A DNA stretch of 64,000 nucleotides from Nymphaea colorata (GCF_008831285.2 NC_045148.1:15602802-15666801); one strand, 5' to 3'; shown: positions 35,753 to 51,800, counted from the stretch's first letter. A program made the numbers and translations. Notes: a model not told the origin generated them from the sequence alone.

Positions 35753-38700
35753 ATGGCGCAGAAGAAGGGCCTGGGCGAGGAGGAGGTGCCCGTTCCGTTG
35801 CAGGCCGTCCTTCTCGCCGACAGCTTCACCCAGAAGTTCCGTCCCATCACCCTCGAGCGACCCAAGGTGAGGAATCGGTCGTTCTCGTTCTCTTCCTCCA
35901 AACCCCTGGTCGGCTAAGTCGATACTTTAGGTAGTTTCTGATGCCGATCGGAGCCTTCCTAACTCTGAGTATTGCTGTTGACGAAGGTTCTTCTGCCGCT
36001 AGCGAATGTCCCGATGATCGAGTATGCTCTCGCATGGCTCGAATCAGTCGGCGTCGCGGAAGTGTTCGTCTTCTGCTGCTCTCACGCGAATCAGGTGAAG
36101 GATTATCTACAAAAGTCTCAGTGGCTAGGACAGTCGAGAATCAAAGTCGACACGATCGAGTCTCATGATTCCATTAGCGCCGGCGATGCTTTGCGCTTGA
36201 TATACGAAAAGAATGTGGTATGTTATTGATGTTTCAAGCTCGTGATGTTTTTTTTCCCCTGTTTGTACCACTATGGATGTTTATCCTTTTAGTGTAATTC
36301 TCATCCTTCAATAGGTGCGTGTTACGAAACTATCACGCGCGTCGCAGACCATAAAAAGAAAAGAAGTATTGTCCTTGAGTCGGTAAAAAAAAGGAAATTA
36401 TTGCAACGCGCTTCGAGATTCTACTCACTAATTATTAAGTTCGTAATATTGGTTCCATGTGATGGTCTTTTTTCGTGATTGGTTTTGTTAGGATTGGTGT
36501 TCCACGTAATAGATGTTACTAAAATTCATTTGACTGCGAAATAACGACTCAAATTTACCTAGTATGCTATACTTTTGACACTGTAGACGATTATCATTAT
36601 CCATACAAATTACCATTGCAATAAAATGACAATGACTTCAAATTGCAAAGAATGCAAATGTGTTAGTGTACCTTTTTGATGCTATTTCAAATGTTTGTTT
36701 AACATTTTAAAATTCGTTTCGGATTCATATTTTTAAAGTGTTGCATGATATACGTGAGAAAGAATATGGTTTTTATACTTCCTGAGAAATTAGTTCCAGT
36801 CTAATTTCTTGATTGGCATTGGTGACTATAATAACTGATTTATCATTCCGGTTTATATTTTTAGCTGCGGTTCAATTTCTGCTTGGAAAATCACCATGTA
36901 TTTCATAAGCAGGAGCAAGAAGGCAGTGTCAAAATACCTGATTCATACGAGTTTTCTTTTGATGTTCTTAATAATTAAAATGCACAAATGAGCTGATGTT
37001 AATTGTTAACTTTGGTGTTATTATTGGAGTTGATCAAACCTCATGATTATCAGGCTTATCTTAACTTGGAATGGTTTCCTTAGGGTGTCTTTTTCTTCCC
37101 TTCGCTCTCATTTACTTATTCTTTTTGTTGTTAAATTTGCTTGCCGTAATTTATGGGTTAAAGGAAGGCGTCTTTCCCTGTTTGATTTGGAGCAGAATTT
37201 ATGAATACTATTAATGGAAATCTATAGAGTTTGTAGTTTTGTGTATTTGTGGGAGCCCCTAGGTGTTGAATATCTGATGTTGAAGTGTGCTAAAATAAAG
37301 TTTTAGGCTTTTATCAGCATCGCTAAGGAATATTTTCTTCATAGCTTCATTAAATACACTTTGTTTTGCTGCAAATAACTGTTCTTGTGCTTATCATGTT
37401 ATATTGAAATCTGTTACCACAAAGGGAAACTCTGACTTACTAACTTATCATCTAGGGCGACTGTTTACTTCAACGACTTGAACTTTAAAGTTTAAACCTT
37501 CATAGTATGGCCAAGTTTGTTTTGGAGAAGTTATATACACTCTTCAGCGGAGGCAGACTCTAGGAATTTTACAGCTTTTCTTTTTTACATTTTTTATGCT
37601 TATTTACCTGCCTTTATCTCCAACTCTGAACTTGGTTTTACAAGATCAAATCTGCAGTATGAGGCACTGATCGGTAGATGGTTATCCGGACTAGTCAAGC
37701 TGGTTTAAACTTTAAAGTTTAAACACTTGATCATGTCCTACCAGGCTACCAGTCTCTGTCAGATTCTCAATAGAGGAGTATGTTGTTCTTTTTGTTCTTA
37801 TTTTTGTCATTATAATGCAGTCATGCTCACTGTCATTTCCTTCTTTTTGTGCAAAAAGGATGCCTCCTTCCCTTCTTCTTTATTGTCCCGTCCTATTATG
37901 GACGTAGATGGACAACATAAATGCAGAACACCCACATGATGTTCAATTGTTCATGTGTTTAATTATTTGTTCATTAGAAGTCCCATCAACAGTTACTTCA
38001 CATGCTGACGTTTGTCATAACAGATGAAGCAGATTGTTAGTATATATGCGAGTGTCTGATAGTAGCATTAACATGCTATTCTTAATGGAAGCAATATGCG
38101 ATCTGGTGCTATACTCTTGTTTAATTTTTCATTTCTTTCTTGCTTGGCAGTATATGGTTTACTAGAAAAAAATGTTAATTTGTTGACAATTTCAAAATAT
38201 TGTATTTCCGTAGTTGTTTCTCTATTAGAGTTGTTCGTATTTTTAGCAGCCATGTTTTGTGGTGCTAACATTGAATAGTAAACTATTTTCATGTTTCAGT
38301 ATCTCAGAAGAGGTTTGACTTGTTCATTGTGTAGATTCGTGGAGACTTTGTTCTTATAAGTGGAGACACAGTAAGCAACATGTCTCTAGCCGATGCACTT
38401 CAAGAGCATAAGCAGCGAAGGAAGAAAGATCCACTTGCTGTCATGACCATGGTTATCAAACAATCAAAACCTTCTTCAATATCTTGTCGAACACGACTTG
38501 GGAATGATGAGCTGTTCATAGGAATTGATCCAGAGAGCAATGAACTTCTGTACTATGAGGATAGAGCAGACTATTCGAAAGGATTGGTTTCACTTGATAA
38601 GACATTATTATCTGAAAGGCCAGCTGTGCTTTTGCAGAATGATAAGCAGGTTTCTTACCAACTGATGTTTTTGTGTATTATTAACTGCATTTTACTTTGA

Positions 38701-41700
38701 ACTGGCTACATAGGATAGGAGCTTTGAAGAGTGAAATTCTTCTCCAATGTCGCATTGTTATCTTCTCTTATTATGCATGATATTTTATTATCATGCCTAT
38801 CCTTCGCATTCCAAAAGAAAACTTGTGGGTTCCATGGTCAACTTTTAAATTGCAATCTATACTTCTTCAGAGTATGAGGATCTGTGATGCTTGATGCTCA
38901 GAAACAAGATATTTTGTTTTTATGTCTTGGCTGATGTATCAAATATTTATTCCTTATCCCTTTTAAGTCTCCATGCTTGCGACTTTTGATAGAAACTGGC
39001 AATTCTATATTCTTATCTGCACAATATCACAGTATTTCTATCTAGAATCTAGATCATAGAACACAACATCCTTTTCTCAGTATTACTATTCATTTTTAGA
39101 TAATCTTCAATGTCTTTAATAGTATATTGATCATTCTTCTTTTTTTCAGGACTGTTATATTGACATTTGCTCTCCCGAAGTTCTCTCCCTTTTCACTGAC
39201 AATTTTGACTATCAACAGCTTCGCCGTGACTTTGTGAAGGGGCTTCTTATGGACGATGTATGACTGCTGAACTTTTTTTCATCATCAATCAGTCTTCCTA
39301 AGAACCTAAGACAAAGCAGTAAAGAAATTAGGGGAATAAAATGGAAGCTTTTTTTTCCCCCTCAATAGCTAGCTTTTACTAGTGCATTATTTCATTCCTG
39401 TTGACATAGTAGAAATTGTGTGGTAAAGTGAATTCTTTTTACTAATTGAATTTGTTTTTCATGACAAGAATACTTATTCAGTCTTCTGTTTCTTTGGAAG
39501 CCCACTGTCATAAATATTTTCCTATTTATGTAAATGATTACAGGCATCACATGTAAATGATTAGTCTTTAATTTGCTGGAGAAATTTGTTATTCTTTAAT
39601 TCTTTATACGAATTTTAGGGCGATTGCATTTCATGCAGTCTGATTTATCATGCCCGAGCTATATTACCTCCATTTCTTTTTCAGATGTATGGCTAAACTA
39701 TATTCAAGAGTTCATAAAACCGTTGTCCTTTATCTGTGTCTTGAACTGAGATGCATTTTAGTGGTAGAACCGTAGAAATAGTGTAACTGTTCTGGATCCA
39801 ATGAAATTGATTTGGCAATAATAAGGAGCTAGTTCCTGACATACCCAGCAGTCATTTTTGCTCTTCGGCAATCGAATTTGATATGGCATAGTTCCTTGTA
39901 GTATTATACATAATCAGGTGAAATGGCTATTTTTTTTGGGGTTTGAAATATATTTTTTGTATTTCTACTCATGCTAAAGAAAAGTTGCTTCTATGTTCAT
40001 TATATTCATCTTAGCAATGCTTGCACTGGCTTCAGATGTATGGCTAAACTATATTCAAGAGTTCATAAAACCGTTGTCCTTTATCTGTGTCTTGAACTGA
40101 GATGCATTTTAGTGGTAGAACCGTAGAAATAGTGTAACTGTTCTGGATCCAATGAAATTGATTTGGCAATAATAAGGAACTAATGCATCTAGAAGTCTAG
40201 GTAGTATTATTATTGTGCCCCATTCTTAGGGTGCAAGTATGCAATTCAGCCATAGATAAAAAAATATGATTGTCAACTTTTCTTTGACGTTGTTTTCATG
40301 GTCTATGTCCAGTTTGTACATGATGTAGCATAATTTGTCATATGTTTCTTCTTCGATATGCATGTTTAGGTTAGTAGTTCCTTCCTCTCTAAAAAAGTGA
40401 CTGAAAACACTTTCATGTCATTTATGGTCTCTACCTTTCCAGATTTTTGTTTCCATGGTGCTGGAAAATAGTTTGTAGGTGTCATATTTCTATGTAATAT
40501 AATGATTGTCGTTTTTTGTAACATGTTCAGATAATGGGCTATAAAATTTTCACGTATGAGATTGGCTCTAGCTATGCAGCTAGAATAGAAAATTTCAGAA
40601 GCTATGACACTGTTAGTAAAGATATCCTTCAGAGATGGATGTATCCTTTTGTTCCAGATGTTCAGTTTTCTGGAAACTGCCCAGCAGTTAAAATGGATAG
40701 AGAGGGAATATACAGAGCAAATGGTATGAAGCTAATTTTCCTTTTTACTGATGGCAATGACCTAAATAATTGTCCTTGATCTAGTAGCGTTGAGTACTTA
40801 TCTCATTGAATCTTTAGTAGATTTGCACCATTTATGACTTTTACTTCTTTCGCAAAAGAGTCTGGCAACTTGTGGCTAATCTGAGAAATCTTTCCATTTG
40901 ATCTGTCCTTCTCGATGTTTTTTATTTAATTACCTGTAATGCTGCAACCATCATATCTAGCAGGTGCTCCATTTTCTGAAGGTTTTTTCCTGTGGCTTTT
41001 TTAATATTTATTTATTTATATTTTCAAATGAGATGTCAATTAAGTCAAGTCGTACTACTGAAATTTCACAGTAAGAAATGATCTCGTGCATGTCTTTTTT
41101 GTGGTTTTAGGATTGTTTCAGTAGTATATTAATTTGTAACCACCTTCTGTTTTGATTAGGTGGTACCTGTCTTTCATGTGCACTGTTATTTTATAAACTT
41201 ATAAAGTTAGAAGTCATACTTAAAATGAGGCTATTTTATTGGACATTTTTCAAATTCCCAAGGACATATGATGATGAAAGGTCTGTTGCTTTTGGAGGAT
41301 AACTGCTCAGGAGTAGTCTACAAGTCTCTTATCTAGACTGGTTGTTGTCTAGGAAGTCTTCAAAAACTATGGAATTCAATCTTATATAGTAGATGATCTT
41401 GGTTTTAATGAAGATTTTATTTCTTTGGATGAACTTGGTGTATTTTGACCGTCTGATGTAGAAAAGACTTTAGCAACAAAACTGAAAACTGCTTTGGTAT
41501 AGACTATATAGTAGAATCTAAGGTTGCAAAGATGAACATTTATGATTGCCATTGTTTCTTTTTTTCTAATACTGAAAATAAGGCCTATTAACAGCGATAA
41601 AGCAATCATAAAATCAAACTCAGGTCAGTTGCTTAAGAAATTTTGATAGTGAATGGAGGTAGTTTGCTGGGAAAGTAACTTTCTATGTTGATTATGGAGC

Positions 41701-44700
41701 TGCATATTATTATATTAAGCTAATAGATGTTGTTGGTTGACATGATTACAGTTTTGCTGTCCGTGTAGATTCTGTATTGGACTTACCTTGGACTTGGAGG
41801 TGCCCATAGTGAAATAGGTATCGAGGAAATGGATGTTTTGTGCTTGTCTGCAGTCTTGGGGGGCTACATTTCGTACAATGCACATTGCAAGTAACAATTT
41901 TAATATGATTCTAGAAAGTTTATATATGACAATTTTTGGAGAAAGGTGCATAGGGTAGTGTTATCATGAAGATTTAAAGATGATGCTTAATCTGAGGTCC
42001 TATGCCTGGTTGGTGGTGTCAAAAAGGAGGCAGTGGTCTAGCTGCCGATTTTGAGGTTCATGTAGAAGTAATGGTCATGGATTAATTTCCTTTTTGTAGT
42101 CCCCCAAAGCTAGTAGACATCCAATGGGCCATTGACTAATTGTGGACCATCCCCAATCAGCTGGGAACTTTTTTTTTTTTACTAATGGTACAAACATCTT
42201 TCAGGTCACAATCTGTTGTTAATACTTGCAGTATTGCATGCCTTTGTTAAAGTTTCTTTTAGGTTTTCCTGCCATGATTTTAATTATTTTTCTTATATTT
42301 CCTTTTTTTATGTTTTATTTCTTATTGTATTTTGGTTTTATAGATGTTGCTCAATCACGCTTTGCAAGGGTTGGTCCATATACATTGGTAGGAGCTGGCA
42401 CCTCTATTGGTGACTATTCTTGTGTTATCAATTCAACTATTGGTGATAACTGCACAATTGGACGCAATGTATCAATTGAAGGTTGTTACATCTGGAATAA
42501 TGTAACAATCCAAGACAATTGTAAGCTAAAGCATGCTATAGTATGTGATGGAGCAATTTTAAAGGCAGGAGCAGTGCTTCAACCAGGTGTTATATTAACA
42601 TTTAAGGTACTGTTACCACTTGTCTACTGATTTTGTTGACTAAATAAGACCTACACTCCATATATACTTTAGTCCATGTTTGTTTCCCATTCATTTAAAT
42701 TTGTTCACTTGACATAGGCAAGACCTTCGATTATTTGCCTTGGTTCCTTTTGGCTGCTGAACCGTAACAAGTCTGAGAAGCCAAAAAAGATGTTTATGAT
42801 TACTGTCCTTGCATGCATTTTCTATGTTTAGTTAAACTGATATCTGGAGTAAATCCACTTTTTGAATTTGCTGAGATCTTAATCATTTTTCTGGCATTGT
42901 AATTGAATGCATATTTGCTTGTTGTCTTATGATGGAATGAATAACTGCTTGTCGTCTTATATTGTATTTCATCACGTTTACCTGCATGTAGATTTTTACA
43001 GCTTATCTTTGCCTTCCGTTCTTTCTTGTCGGAACATTGGACATGCCTTCGTATTTATTTCTTGTGTATCCCTATGTGCATGAGTTGTTCTTGGACTTTT
43101 CCTGATTAGATCAGATTAGATAAACTGTGTCAAGTGGTTTTATCAACTGGATTAGCTAAAGTGTGTCTCCGTTGCTTTATTTGTTTTGGGTAATCAGGGG
43201 AGAAACACCATCACCTCTTGCACATTGGCTGGATTCCAGTTGCACCAGTTTTTCCATCAAAATATTTCTGGATTTTAGCCTACCCAAGGCATATATAAAA
43301 TAGCTCAGAACAACCCACCGCCTACTTTAAGTCACAATAAGTCCATCGACTTCCTGGTAGGGTAACTATATTGTTAAAAATGGCCAACTTGTCAAAATAG
43401 ATGTAGCCAGATGCTTCTTTGGAATACATCACTTTGTCTTCATGGGATGCAAGGAACAATTGATTGCTCTTTCTTGTTCCCGTTTGTGATTTGTTGACCT
43501 CATTGAATTCAAAAGTTGACATTTTGACTTGCAATTCAGTAGTTATGTGATAATAACTGTTTGCCTGTTTATGGAGTTTGTAATAGAAGTTTCCAAATTT
43601 GTTATTCAATATTCACATTTTCCAGACATCCAACTCATTTGAACAGGAAAAAGGAAAGCTTTTTGCAGCACGTAAAATCTATGTGTCTCAGCATTGTTGT
43701 TCTAGAATATGCAGAATGAAGCTTCTAAGTGATAGTTTATAAAATTAGTTTGTTGATGTGAGGAGCTTGGTGAATTTTACTGTGACAAGCTCTCATTTCT
43801 ATCTTGACACTTCTTTATTCTTTATTTCAGGTTATGCTTGGGGAAGATATTGAAGTTCCAGCTTACTCAAAGATATCCTTGTTGCATCAACCAAACACTC
43901 AAGATAGTGATGAGGAACTTGAATATGCAGACAGCAGTCACGGGATTGTAGAAAATCCATGTAACTTGTTTGCATTTTTGCTAGTTTTTGAAATCATTGT
44001 TAAAATCATTCTAGGTAGAACATTATGTGGATAGCTGGTTCTGGATGACACAATGTTGAGAAATCCTCATTCTCATGGAATACTTTGCAATAAGTACCTC
44101 AAATCTTCTTCTGAACTAGCAAGGGATTTCGAGTCACCATTTTGCCATCCAATCAGTGCTGTCTTTTTAGCTTACTACTTTTAGTATTTATTGCACATGG
44201 TAGCTACGGTAGCTGGATGGTTCATTTAGCCATGTCTTTTTGTAAAAAGGACACTGCCTTTGTGACTTTGTCACAACGTTGTCTACAAAATGCTCCATAT
44301 ATTTAACTTATATCCATATATTTAACTTATATGAAGCAGTCATATCACTGTATGTGTCCATAATCTCCTTTTGTGGTTTTAACTTAATTTCTTGTATGGT
44401 CTAAGTTTTCTTTTGATTGTGATGTCCTTTCCATACCTCTTCCAATGGCATGCTGTTTGATTCTTCAAGAACTGAGCACCTTGGTTAGATTCTTAGTCAA
44501 CTTATTTCCTTAAGTACTTGAGCAATATGTACAGTTATGCCATCTGAAAAATTAGTGTGTTGGAACCGTCTTCCTACATGACTGCCCAGCTGAATCAAGC
44601 ACTTACCATTGTTTTTTTGTTCATCTTTTAGTTCTTAGAAAGATATAAGAATGAGATCCAATGTTGAGACCTTAAGAGAAAGTTCCATGACATAACTGAT

Positions 44701-47700
44701 TGTGCTTTCTTTACTTTTCTTATTGTATTCTACTTTATGCTAAGACACCTGCATCTGTATTCCTTTGTCTGTCAAAGGCAGTGAAATCTGATGGATATTT
44801 TCATTGAATTTAATCATTAAAAGAAGATGTATTTGTCCTGTCAAGTATCTCAAAGGAATTCTTTAGTATGCACTGCAACCTGATTTTCTTCACCATTCTA
44901 CATAATTTTAAGTTCAAACTAAAATGTTTGGGAGGAATGGAGGAACCAAATATATGTTTGTTTTATATGTTACATGTATAATGAGTGCAGTTAAGATCCA
45001 ATAAGTCATCATAGTTGTCCCTTCACTCTACTCGGCATGCCTCCACTGCATTTTTGTGTAAATATGACCGGATTACCAATACTCTGTAAGGCAGTAGTAT
45101 ACTTATGGTCATATTCTTGACATTGTGTTTACTACTCTGACTGTGATGCTAATTTCATATGATTTATGTAAACTTTTTTCACTTTTTCTGCTTCTTATGT
45201 ATTTGCTGCTTGCTTATATCTGAGCATAATGCTCTGTACATGCCGGTTGAGGAACTCTGCATCTGAGCTTTCAGCTCACTGTTCTGAGAGCAAATTAGGT
45301 CGTGTACATCGATCTTGCTAGTTTCCTCGTGAATTCTAGTTTGTGTTTTGTCTTTGCTTTTGGGCAACTTCATCCTTGATCCTGTTTGGTATGCTTGTTT
45401 GAACCACACATGGCTTAGCGATACCATGCAAATAAGTAACAAATTTGGAAATAATTTTGCTCCTTGTTCAACTGACAAATGTGCTGCTATTTCTGTGCTT
45501 TATCTGCAGCATTGAGCGGTGTAGATGAAAATGGTGAGCTGGTTCATGAGCCATCTGAGGACCAGCACTGGGACACTTCTAAGGTTGGAGAACTTATCAT
45601 TAGTTGATATCAAAATTCCTACTTTAAAGCCTGTTTATTCATGTCTCTGAGCTTATGGTTACATGTTGAGCAATGTCAGACACCCGGTTCCCTTCTGTTT
45701 TGGCAGTTCATCTGACTGGATCCTTACAATTAATTTATATGGGAACTATTATGCTGGTTAAAGCATTTTTTCCCTTGCATTTGATTTATAAATATTGTCT
45801 GAGGTCTATCATCTATGCATTTGAATTTTGATGTAAGAATAATGTTGTGTACATAGACACTGGCAGCCGTTATAGCTGGTTGAGTAGACAAGTATCTAGT
45901 AGTATTATAACTGAACTCAAATAATGCTAGCTGGCATTATTTGCAACAAGGGGGCTTCACACACAAATTGGAAACTTTGATATACATAACCAAGAAGACA
46001 GGATTTCCATGGTTAGTTTTCCTCTGTGAATTAGTAAAGGAAGAAGGTCAAGCTTGACCTTGCAGCTAAACCTGTAGTCAAGCTTGCTTTGCTTCAGGTT
46101 TACAGTAGAAATGAATTTATGGACATTTGCAAATTCTTATTCGCTTCTTTAAGGAAACATAGCCGTTTGAAGAATTGTCCCCTTCAGGATTTGGCTAAAT
46201 TACTTGTAGTATACATTCTCTTTTGACATTGTGGATTTCCTTTATCCTACACATTATAAACATAGTCTAAGAACCTTCGATTATCCCTTTGTGTACTCCA
46301 GGTACCTTGACCCCCAATATGTTTTTATAATTTTCTGTTTTTGTCCTTTCCTTAATATGGTGTAAGGATTCATTTTATAACATGTTACCAAATGCTAATG
46401 TCTGAACTTGAACTTAACAGTCTTTCAGATTAATCTTGTATCTTCTACTGTTCTCTAGGTTGGTGTTTCTGGGGCTGGTGTCCTTTGGTCCATTGGTGAG
46501 AATCTGCAGGAAGATGAATGGAAACATTCTATTGCACCCATTCCTGCTGAAAAATTGGGTGGCATAATTGCTGCACTAGCTGATGCTGAAGCTTCCCAAG
46601 ATCTGGGTACTCTGCAAACTTCTGAGGGTGTGAAAGCTAATATTGAAAGGGATGTTGATGAAGATGGTAACAGTGTTGTTGATGATGATGTTGATCTTAA
46701 GACAGTCCAGTTTGATAAAGAGGTAAAACAGATTTTGTTGCTTCTGGTAAAAGTTTGTATTTTTGCAGTGTTTTCAGACACAAGTACTTTGGATTTTCAG
46801 GTAGAAGAAACATTTGCCCGGGCTGTTGTAGAAGGTGTTGAACAGGACCATGTGATTTTGGAAATAAATGCACTTAGGTACATGTCAAATCTTTTGTGGA
46901 CCGATGCTTTATGGTTCTTATGGATGTACCTATGTTTTCTTAGTTTCTTTTCCATAAGTGCTTTCCTGAAGCTTGTGGGAAGGGGGGTAGTCTTGTGTGT
47001 AAGTATAGCATTTGTAGTCAATCCCACCCAGCCCAACTGAAGAATTGAACCTGACAAACACATTTTTTGGAGTGGGAGGGTACTTAGAGTAGCGGGTACC
47101 TCGGCCCGCCTACTTGGGTCTTCTAAGGATATGCATGAAGGGGTGGTCCTAAGGATTTTTGCTAAAACAAGGAGACTGTAGGACCAAAGGATTTTGCTAA
47201 AACAAACGGGCCATAGCATTCTGAAGAAAGACTATTGGCAGCCATGGAGCCAATGAGACATCAAAGGTCCATTATGTATTGGGCAGGGTAGAGACATAGG
47301 GTTTTAGAAATTGGTCCTGTCCTTAATTTTCTGATAGGAAAAGAGTTGGATCCCTCCCTTTATGCACACATCTCCATACAAGTGTAACATATAGGTTCCA
47401 ACCAAGATGATTGGTACCAACCTTACCTTAATTGATTAAGGCATTGAACCACTCACATCACAATAATAGTAGTGTAAAATTGTAGAGGCCAATAATAGAA
47501 TGGCAACCACAATAACATAAGGCAGATTCCCATCTCTTCTATAGGGATGAGAAAGGAAAGATATATCTTAAGTGTGAGCAACCTGACCGTTTGATTGTTG
47601 CATGTGCTCTACGGGCTGCATTCCATTTTTCTTCCCCCAAAAGGAAGAGAGGCCATGCATTTGGTTGGAAGAAAGGCATGGTTTTCTATCTCTGGGCCCC

Positions 47701-48843
47701 CCTCCCACTAAGGAAGGTAGCTAGTGAACGGTTCATTCAGGCAGGAAGGTGGTGGGTTTGAAAGATCGTGATAGAACCCATGTAGAAGTTAATGACGAGG
47801 CTTTGCTATGTTTTCTGTATTGCAAGGTAGCATGGAAAAAACCGTTAAAAATATATAAAAATTTAAAAAAGTTGAAGAATATAGAAAAATTCATAGAATC
47901 ATAGAATGCGAGAGAATGAGAAAGGAGAGGGCTAAAATGACCCAGGAGTTTAAAGGATACCTACATAAATGACTTTCTTTATTGCTCATATGGGTGATAT
48001 GATATATGTAGTATATAGTATATACTATCCATAAATGATCTAAAATCGTGCTAAGGAGGTCATATGCATCTGTTCATGACCCGATCATCTTGTTAAAAGC
48101 TTACCATTTTCTTGAGACATTGTTTCTTTGTCTTTCAAATGCCCTAAACATTGATGTCCTTTTTGGTTCATAATCTATTAAAGCCTTTTCAGTTAATAAT
48201 ATATTACTTCTATTGATAGTACTTTTTCTTCTTCCGCCATCCACATTGCTTGAGCAAGGAGACATTTTCTACATGGTTGTAAATAATATTTCAGTCTTTT
48301 CCATTATTTTTTGCTGGGAAAAGTAGTCAAATCTCAGTCCAGGATGATTGAAATTTGCAAAACAATGGAGGAACTTGAACGCCTAATATGACCCAGTGTG
48401 TTTTAGCAGGAATAATGCTGCAAAATCATCATCTTTAGCAAGTGCTATGTAAAATTCCGCTCTGGATTAAAACTATAAAAGCTTATGACTTGGCAAGATT
48501 TGAATCTGATTACCTTTCTAGAAATCAGCTTGTAAATTGGAATATAATTGGGTTTGAAGGAAAAAAGGCTTTGAGGTGTAAATCCATCCCATGACAATAT
48601 AATTTTATATGGTTATGCAGCTGCATATTGATGGAATTCACGTGTGGGGATGGTGGATGGACATGGACTCCTCTATATAACACTTAATGTAGTTTTTGTT
48701 GCTTTTTTATTTTTTAGTTATCTAAAGATTGCTGCTAGAACATGAAGTTAATTCTGTGTGTAACTGATGTTTAAAGAGCAAAACCCTATGTTAGAAAGAA
48801 TTTTATGGCTGTGGAAAAGCCTCAGTTCTAGTTTATTAGATCC

Positions 48844-48895
<52 letters not shown>

Positions 48896-51800
48896 ATGTG
48901 GATTTCTCCGGCTGTCCGTATGCTTCGTCCTCTGGTTGCATGCGTGAAAGGCAGAAGCCCTCTCTAAGTAAGAGAAATTGTATATATGTGATATTAAAGT
49001 CTTCACATAACCTCTGAAAGTCCTACTGTTAATAGTCCAAGTTAATTCTGAGTTCCTCCAAGAGCTTCCAAGACACATGTTGATGAATCTTAGAATTTTA
49101 TAAACAATAGATGGGCAAATCTGGTATTATCTGTGCTGAGAAGAAGATTGGGAAAATAAGAGCCACCGGATTCATTTGATAAAGATGAGATTTGTGGCAC
49201 AATCCATTTTAAAAGTTCCTCCGCATGGTGAACCAAGGTATGTGGATTTTCCTATTGCAATACTCATTAACAAAGCAGTCATTTAGAGGCTGATGTTAAA
49301 TATAAAGGTATGTCTTTCTGGAAGACATCGGAGATGTTAAGCCTGATTCCTCTTCTACCTCAAAGGACAAGTCAGGTCCTGAGAGTGGGTAAATTTACTT
49401 TATCAAAACTCCTGCTATTAGACATTATTCTCGTTTGCATGATTAACCTGATTAGATAGGTTTAGGCATCCATGATATAAATGCTTCATGAACTTTTATG
49501 AAGCTAGCTTCATCTTTCCCTCTAAATTGGTTACCCTTAGCAAGGAATTGCTGGATCAACATTCTTCTGCATAATGGTAATCCTGGTCGAGTTGCATTAC
49601 CTGTTCATGATGCTATTTTCTTATTATGTCTAGCTAGTTCAGTAAAGAGTATTTAGCTTATCATATAATTGCAATAGCTTCAGTTGCTGTTTGTTACTTT
49701 TAAATTTCTCTCAGTTGTTTACCTTCTAGGTTTTGTTTCTTTAGCATTTTTTTCCTTTGGAGATTGGCGAGTCTGTTTCTTTTTGGTGTTTAATTTGGTT
49801 ATTATTTTTTTCCCTCCTTAGCTAGTGTAGCAAGAATATCTGATGAACAATAGCTAACTGACATTTCCCAGTAATATGTTTTAATTATAACATCTAACTT
49901 CAGTTGTTATCATTAGGCTTGCATACAATATGACATTTTCAGACTGTGCCGGGGCAATCTTTGATTCTCTGATAAAGCTGGCTCTAGAACCACCACGTAG
50001 TAGTAATAGTGAGTTTCTCTTCTGTCAGTTCCTCTTCTAGTTTTCTTTTTTCCAGAAACGTGTGCTATTCGTTGCAAAAGCAATTTTTTACCAGGTAAAC
50101 ATGTTATGTTGGATATGTCTGGTAGATAATAAGTCAAGGCAATGCATGCCTTTTGGTTACATTCGGTTTGGTTACTTTCTGGGGATTTATTTGTTTGTAT
50201 AGAAAGTTCCACAGATTTTTATATTTTAGTCTAAACTTTCCAGGGGAATTACTTATTAATACCAAAAATGTTATCGTGAAGTGGAAGGGTCTTCTAAGTC
50301 ATTACGTTCAGTCAGAGGATGATGAGGTTTGTGATAGTGGAACACAGTTATTGTAGATTTACTTTTTTTTTTCAATCTTGCTTCAGTTTTTCAACATTTT
50401 TGGTTGGTTTGAACTTTTTGCCTTTAATCAATCCTATAAAGTATAAACATGAAGTTCTTTTATGGTTGACTTGGGGATTTAGTCCTTCAGAATACTTGAT
50501 CGTAGGTTAGAATTTCTGTTTGTGCTTCATTTCGTCATGCATATCCACTTGCCAGCTTGTTTCTAGGAGAAGAAATTGAGGTGGTTTATCCTTTGAAGTG
50601 TTCAGTGACAAAATGTCCCTCTGCATGATATGATGATACATCAATGATCAAACCCACTTACTTTGTCTTATGTATCTATTTCATTTTAAAACATTGGTGG
50701 TGACCTCATTTGATCATGGTCTATGACAAACATAAATAGGTAAATGCTGAACGACCCATGCCAATTTAATAGATTAGTGGAGACTTGACTTGATCAAGTT
50801 TATGACAAACTTAAATTGGCAACTACAAAGGAATTGTACTAATAAATTATTATGTTATATATGCTTTTAAATTTGTATGAATGTGCTTTTTCCTTGTGAG
50901 CCTGTACGAACAATTACAAAAATTGAAACAGTACATGTAAAATAGTAATTCGGGCATGAAGCTGTAATTGTCACTTACTGATTCTTACAGAAATCTGATG
51001 GATCCTGCTGTCAATTTTTTTGATGTTTGAAGAAAATGGATATTATGACGTTGTTGGTAATGAATGACTCAACTTGGAAACAAAGTAAATGCTACTTTTT
51101 TCACCTTTTGAAATGCAGCAGTTTAAGAATAGTCTAGCCCTTCACATCCAAAGTGCAACATCACCAGAATGCGTGTATTTGCAAGTAATCACAGTATACA
51201 GTAAAAGCAATCCACTAATTTGAAGCATGGTTATACTTGGAAATTGTATTAGTTAAAGTTGATGCAAGGATAGATTGGTGAACCTCTATTTTTAGTTTAT
51301 ACAAATTTTGTTAGCAGGTAGGTGCTTCTTTGGTGGGACCCTAGACTGGGCGTCGGCAAAATCGCTGACCCAGTGTCGATCCCTCCCCAAGATTTCTCGG
51401 GGGAGCCGTAGACTCAAGCAAAGACAAGATGAAATTACAAAAACAACCCCGTCGGACAGGAACCCCGACTCAAAATCAACCCTGGGTAAAGATACAAGTG
51501 AGGATTGTCCCACCCAAGGTCTACTACCTACTACAAAGCTAAGAGTTCAAGGCCTTACAAATCGCGCGCGATACATTTGAACTCTCACAACAACTCACTC
51601 AATCCAACCATAACAAACCATTCACATACATGCCTAGGGAACGGCCAAACCACACCCTGCCCGTGGGTGGTCAAGCGATCCCGCAGACGTGTCCTTGGCC
51701 GAGAGCCTAAGAGGGACTGCCGACGGATGCTAAGGCGTGAGCCTGGTTTGTAAAGCAATGAACACCCAAATCCCCGTTCTATAGGATGTTTAGAGACTTA

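Noticed and set aside
40520-40779. 81-codon frame taken as a separate small gene
   Set aside because: It is exon 5 of eIF2B epsilon read on into its intron.
51308-51580. 90-codon frame at the left edge of the outer element
   Set aside because: No recognisable domain and GC-rich repeat context; kept only as transposon-like sequence.
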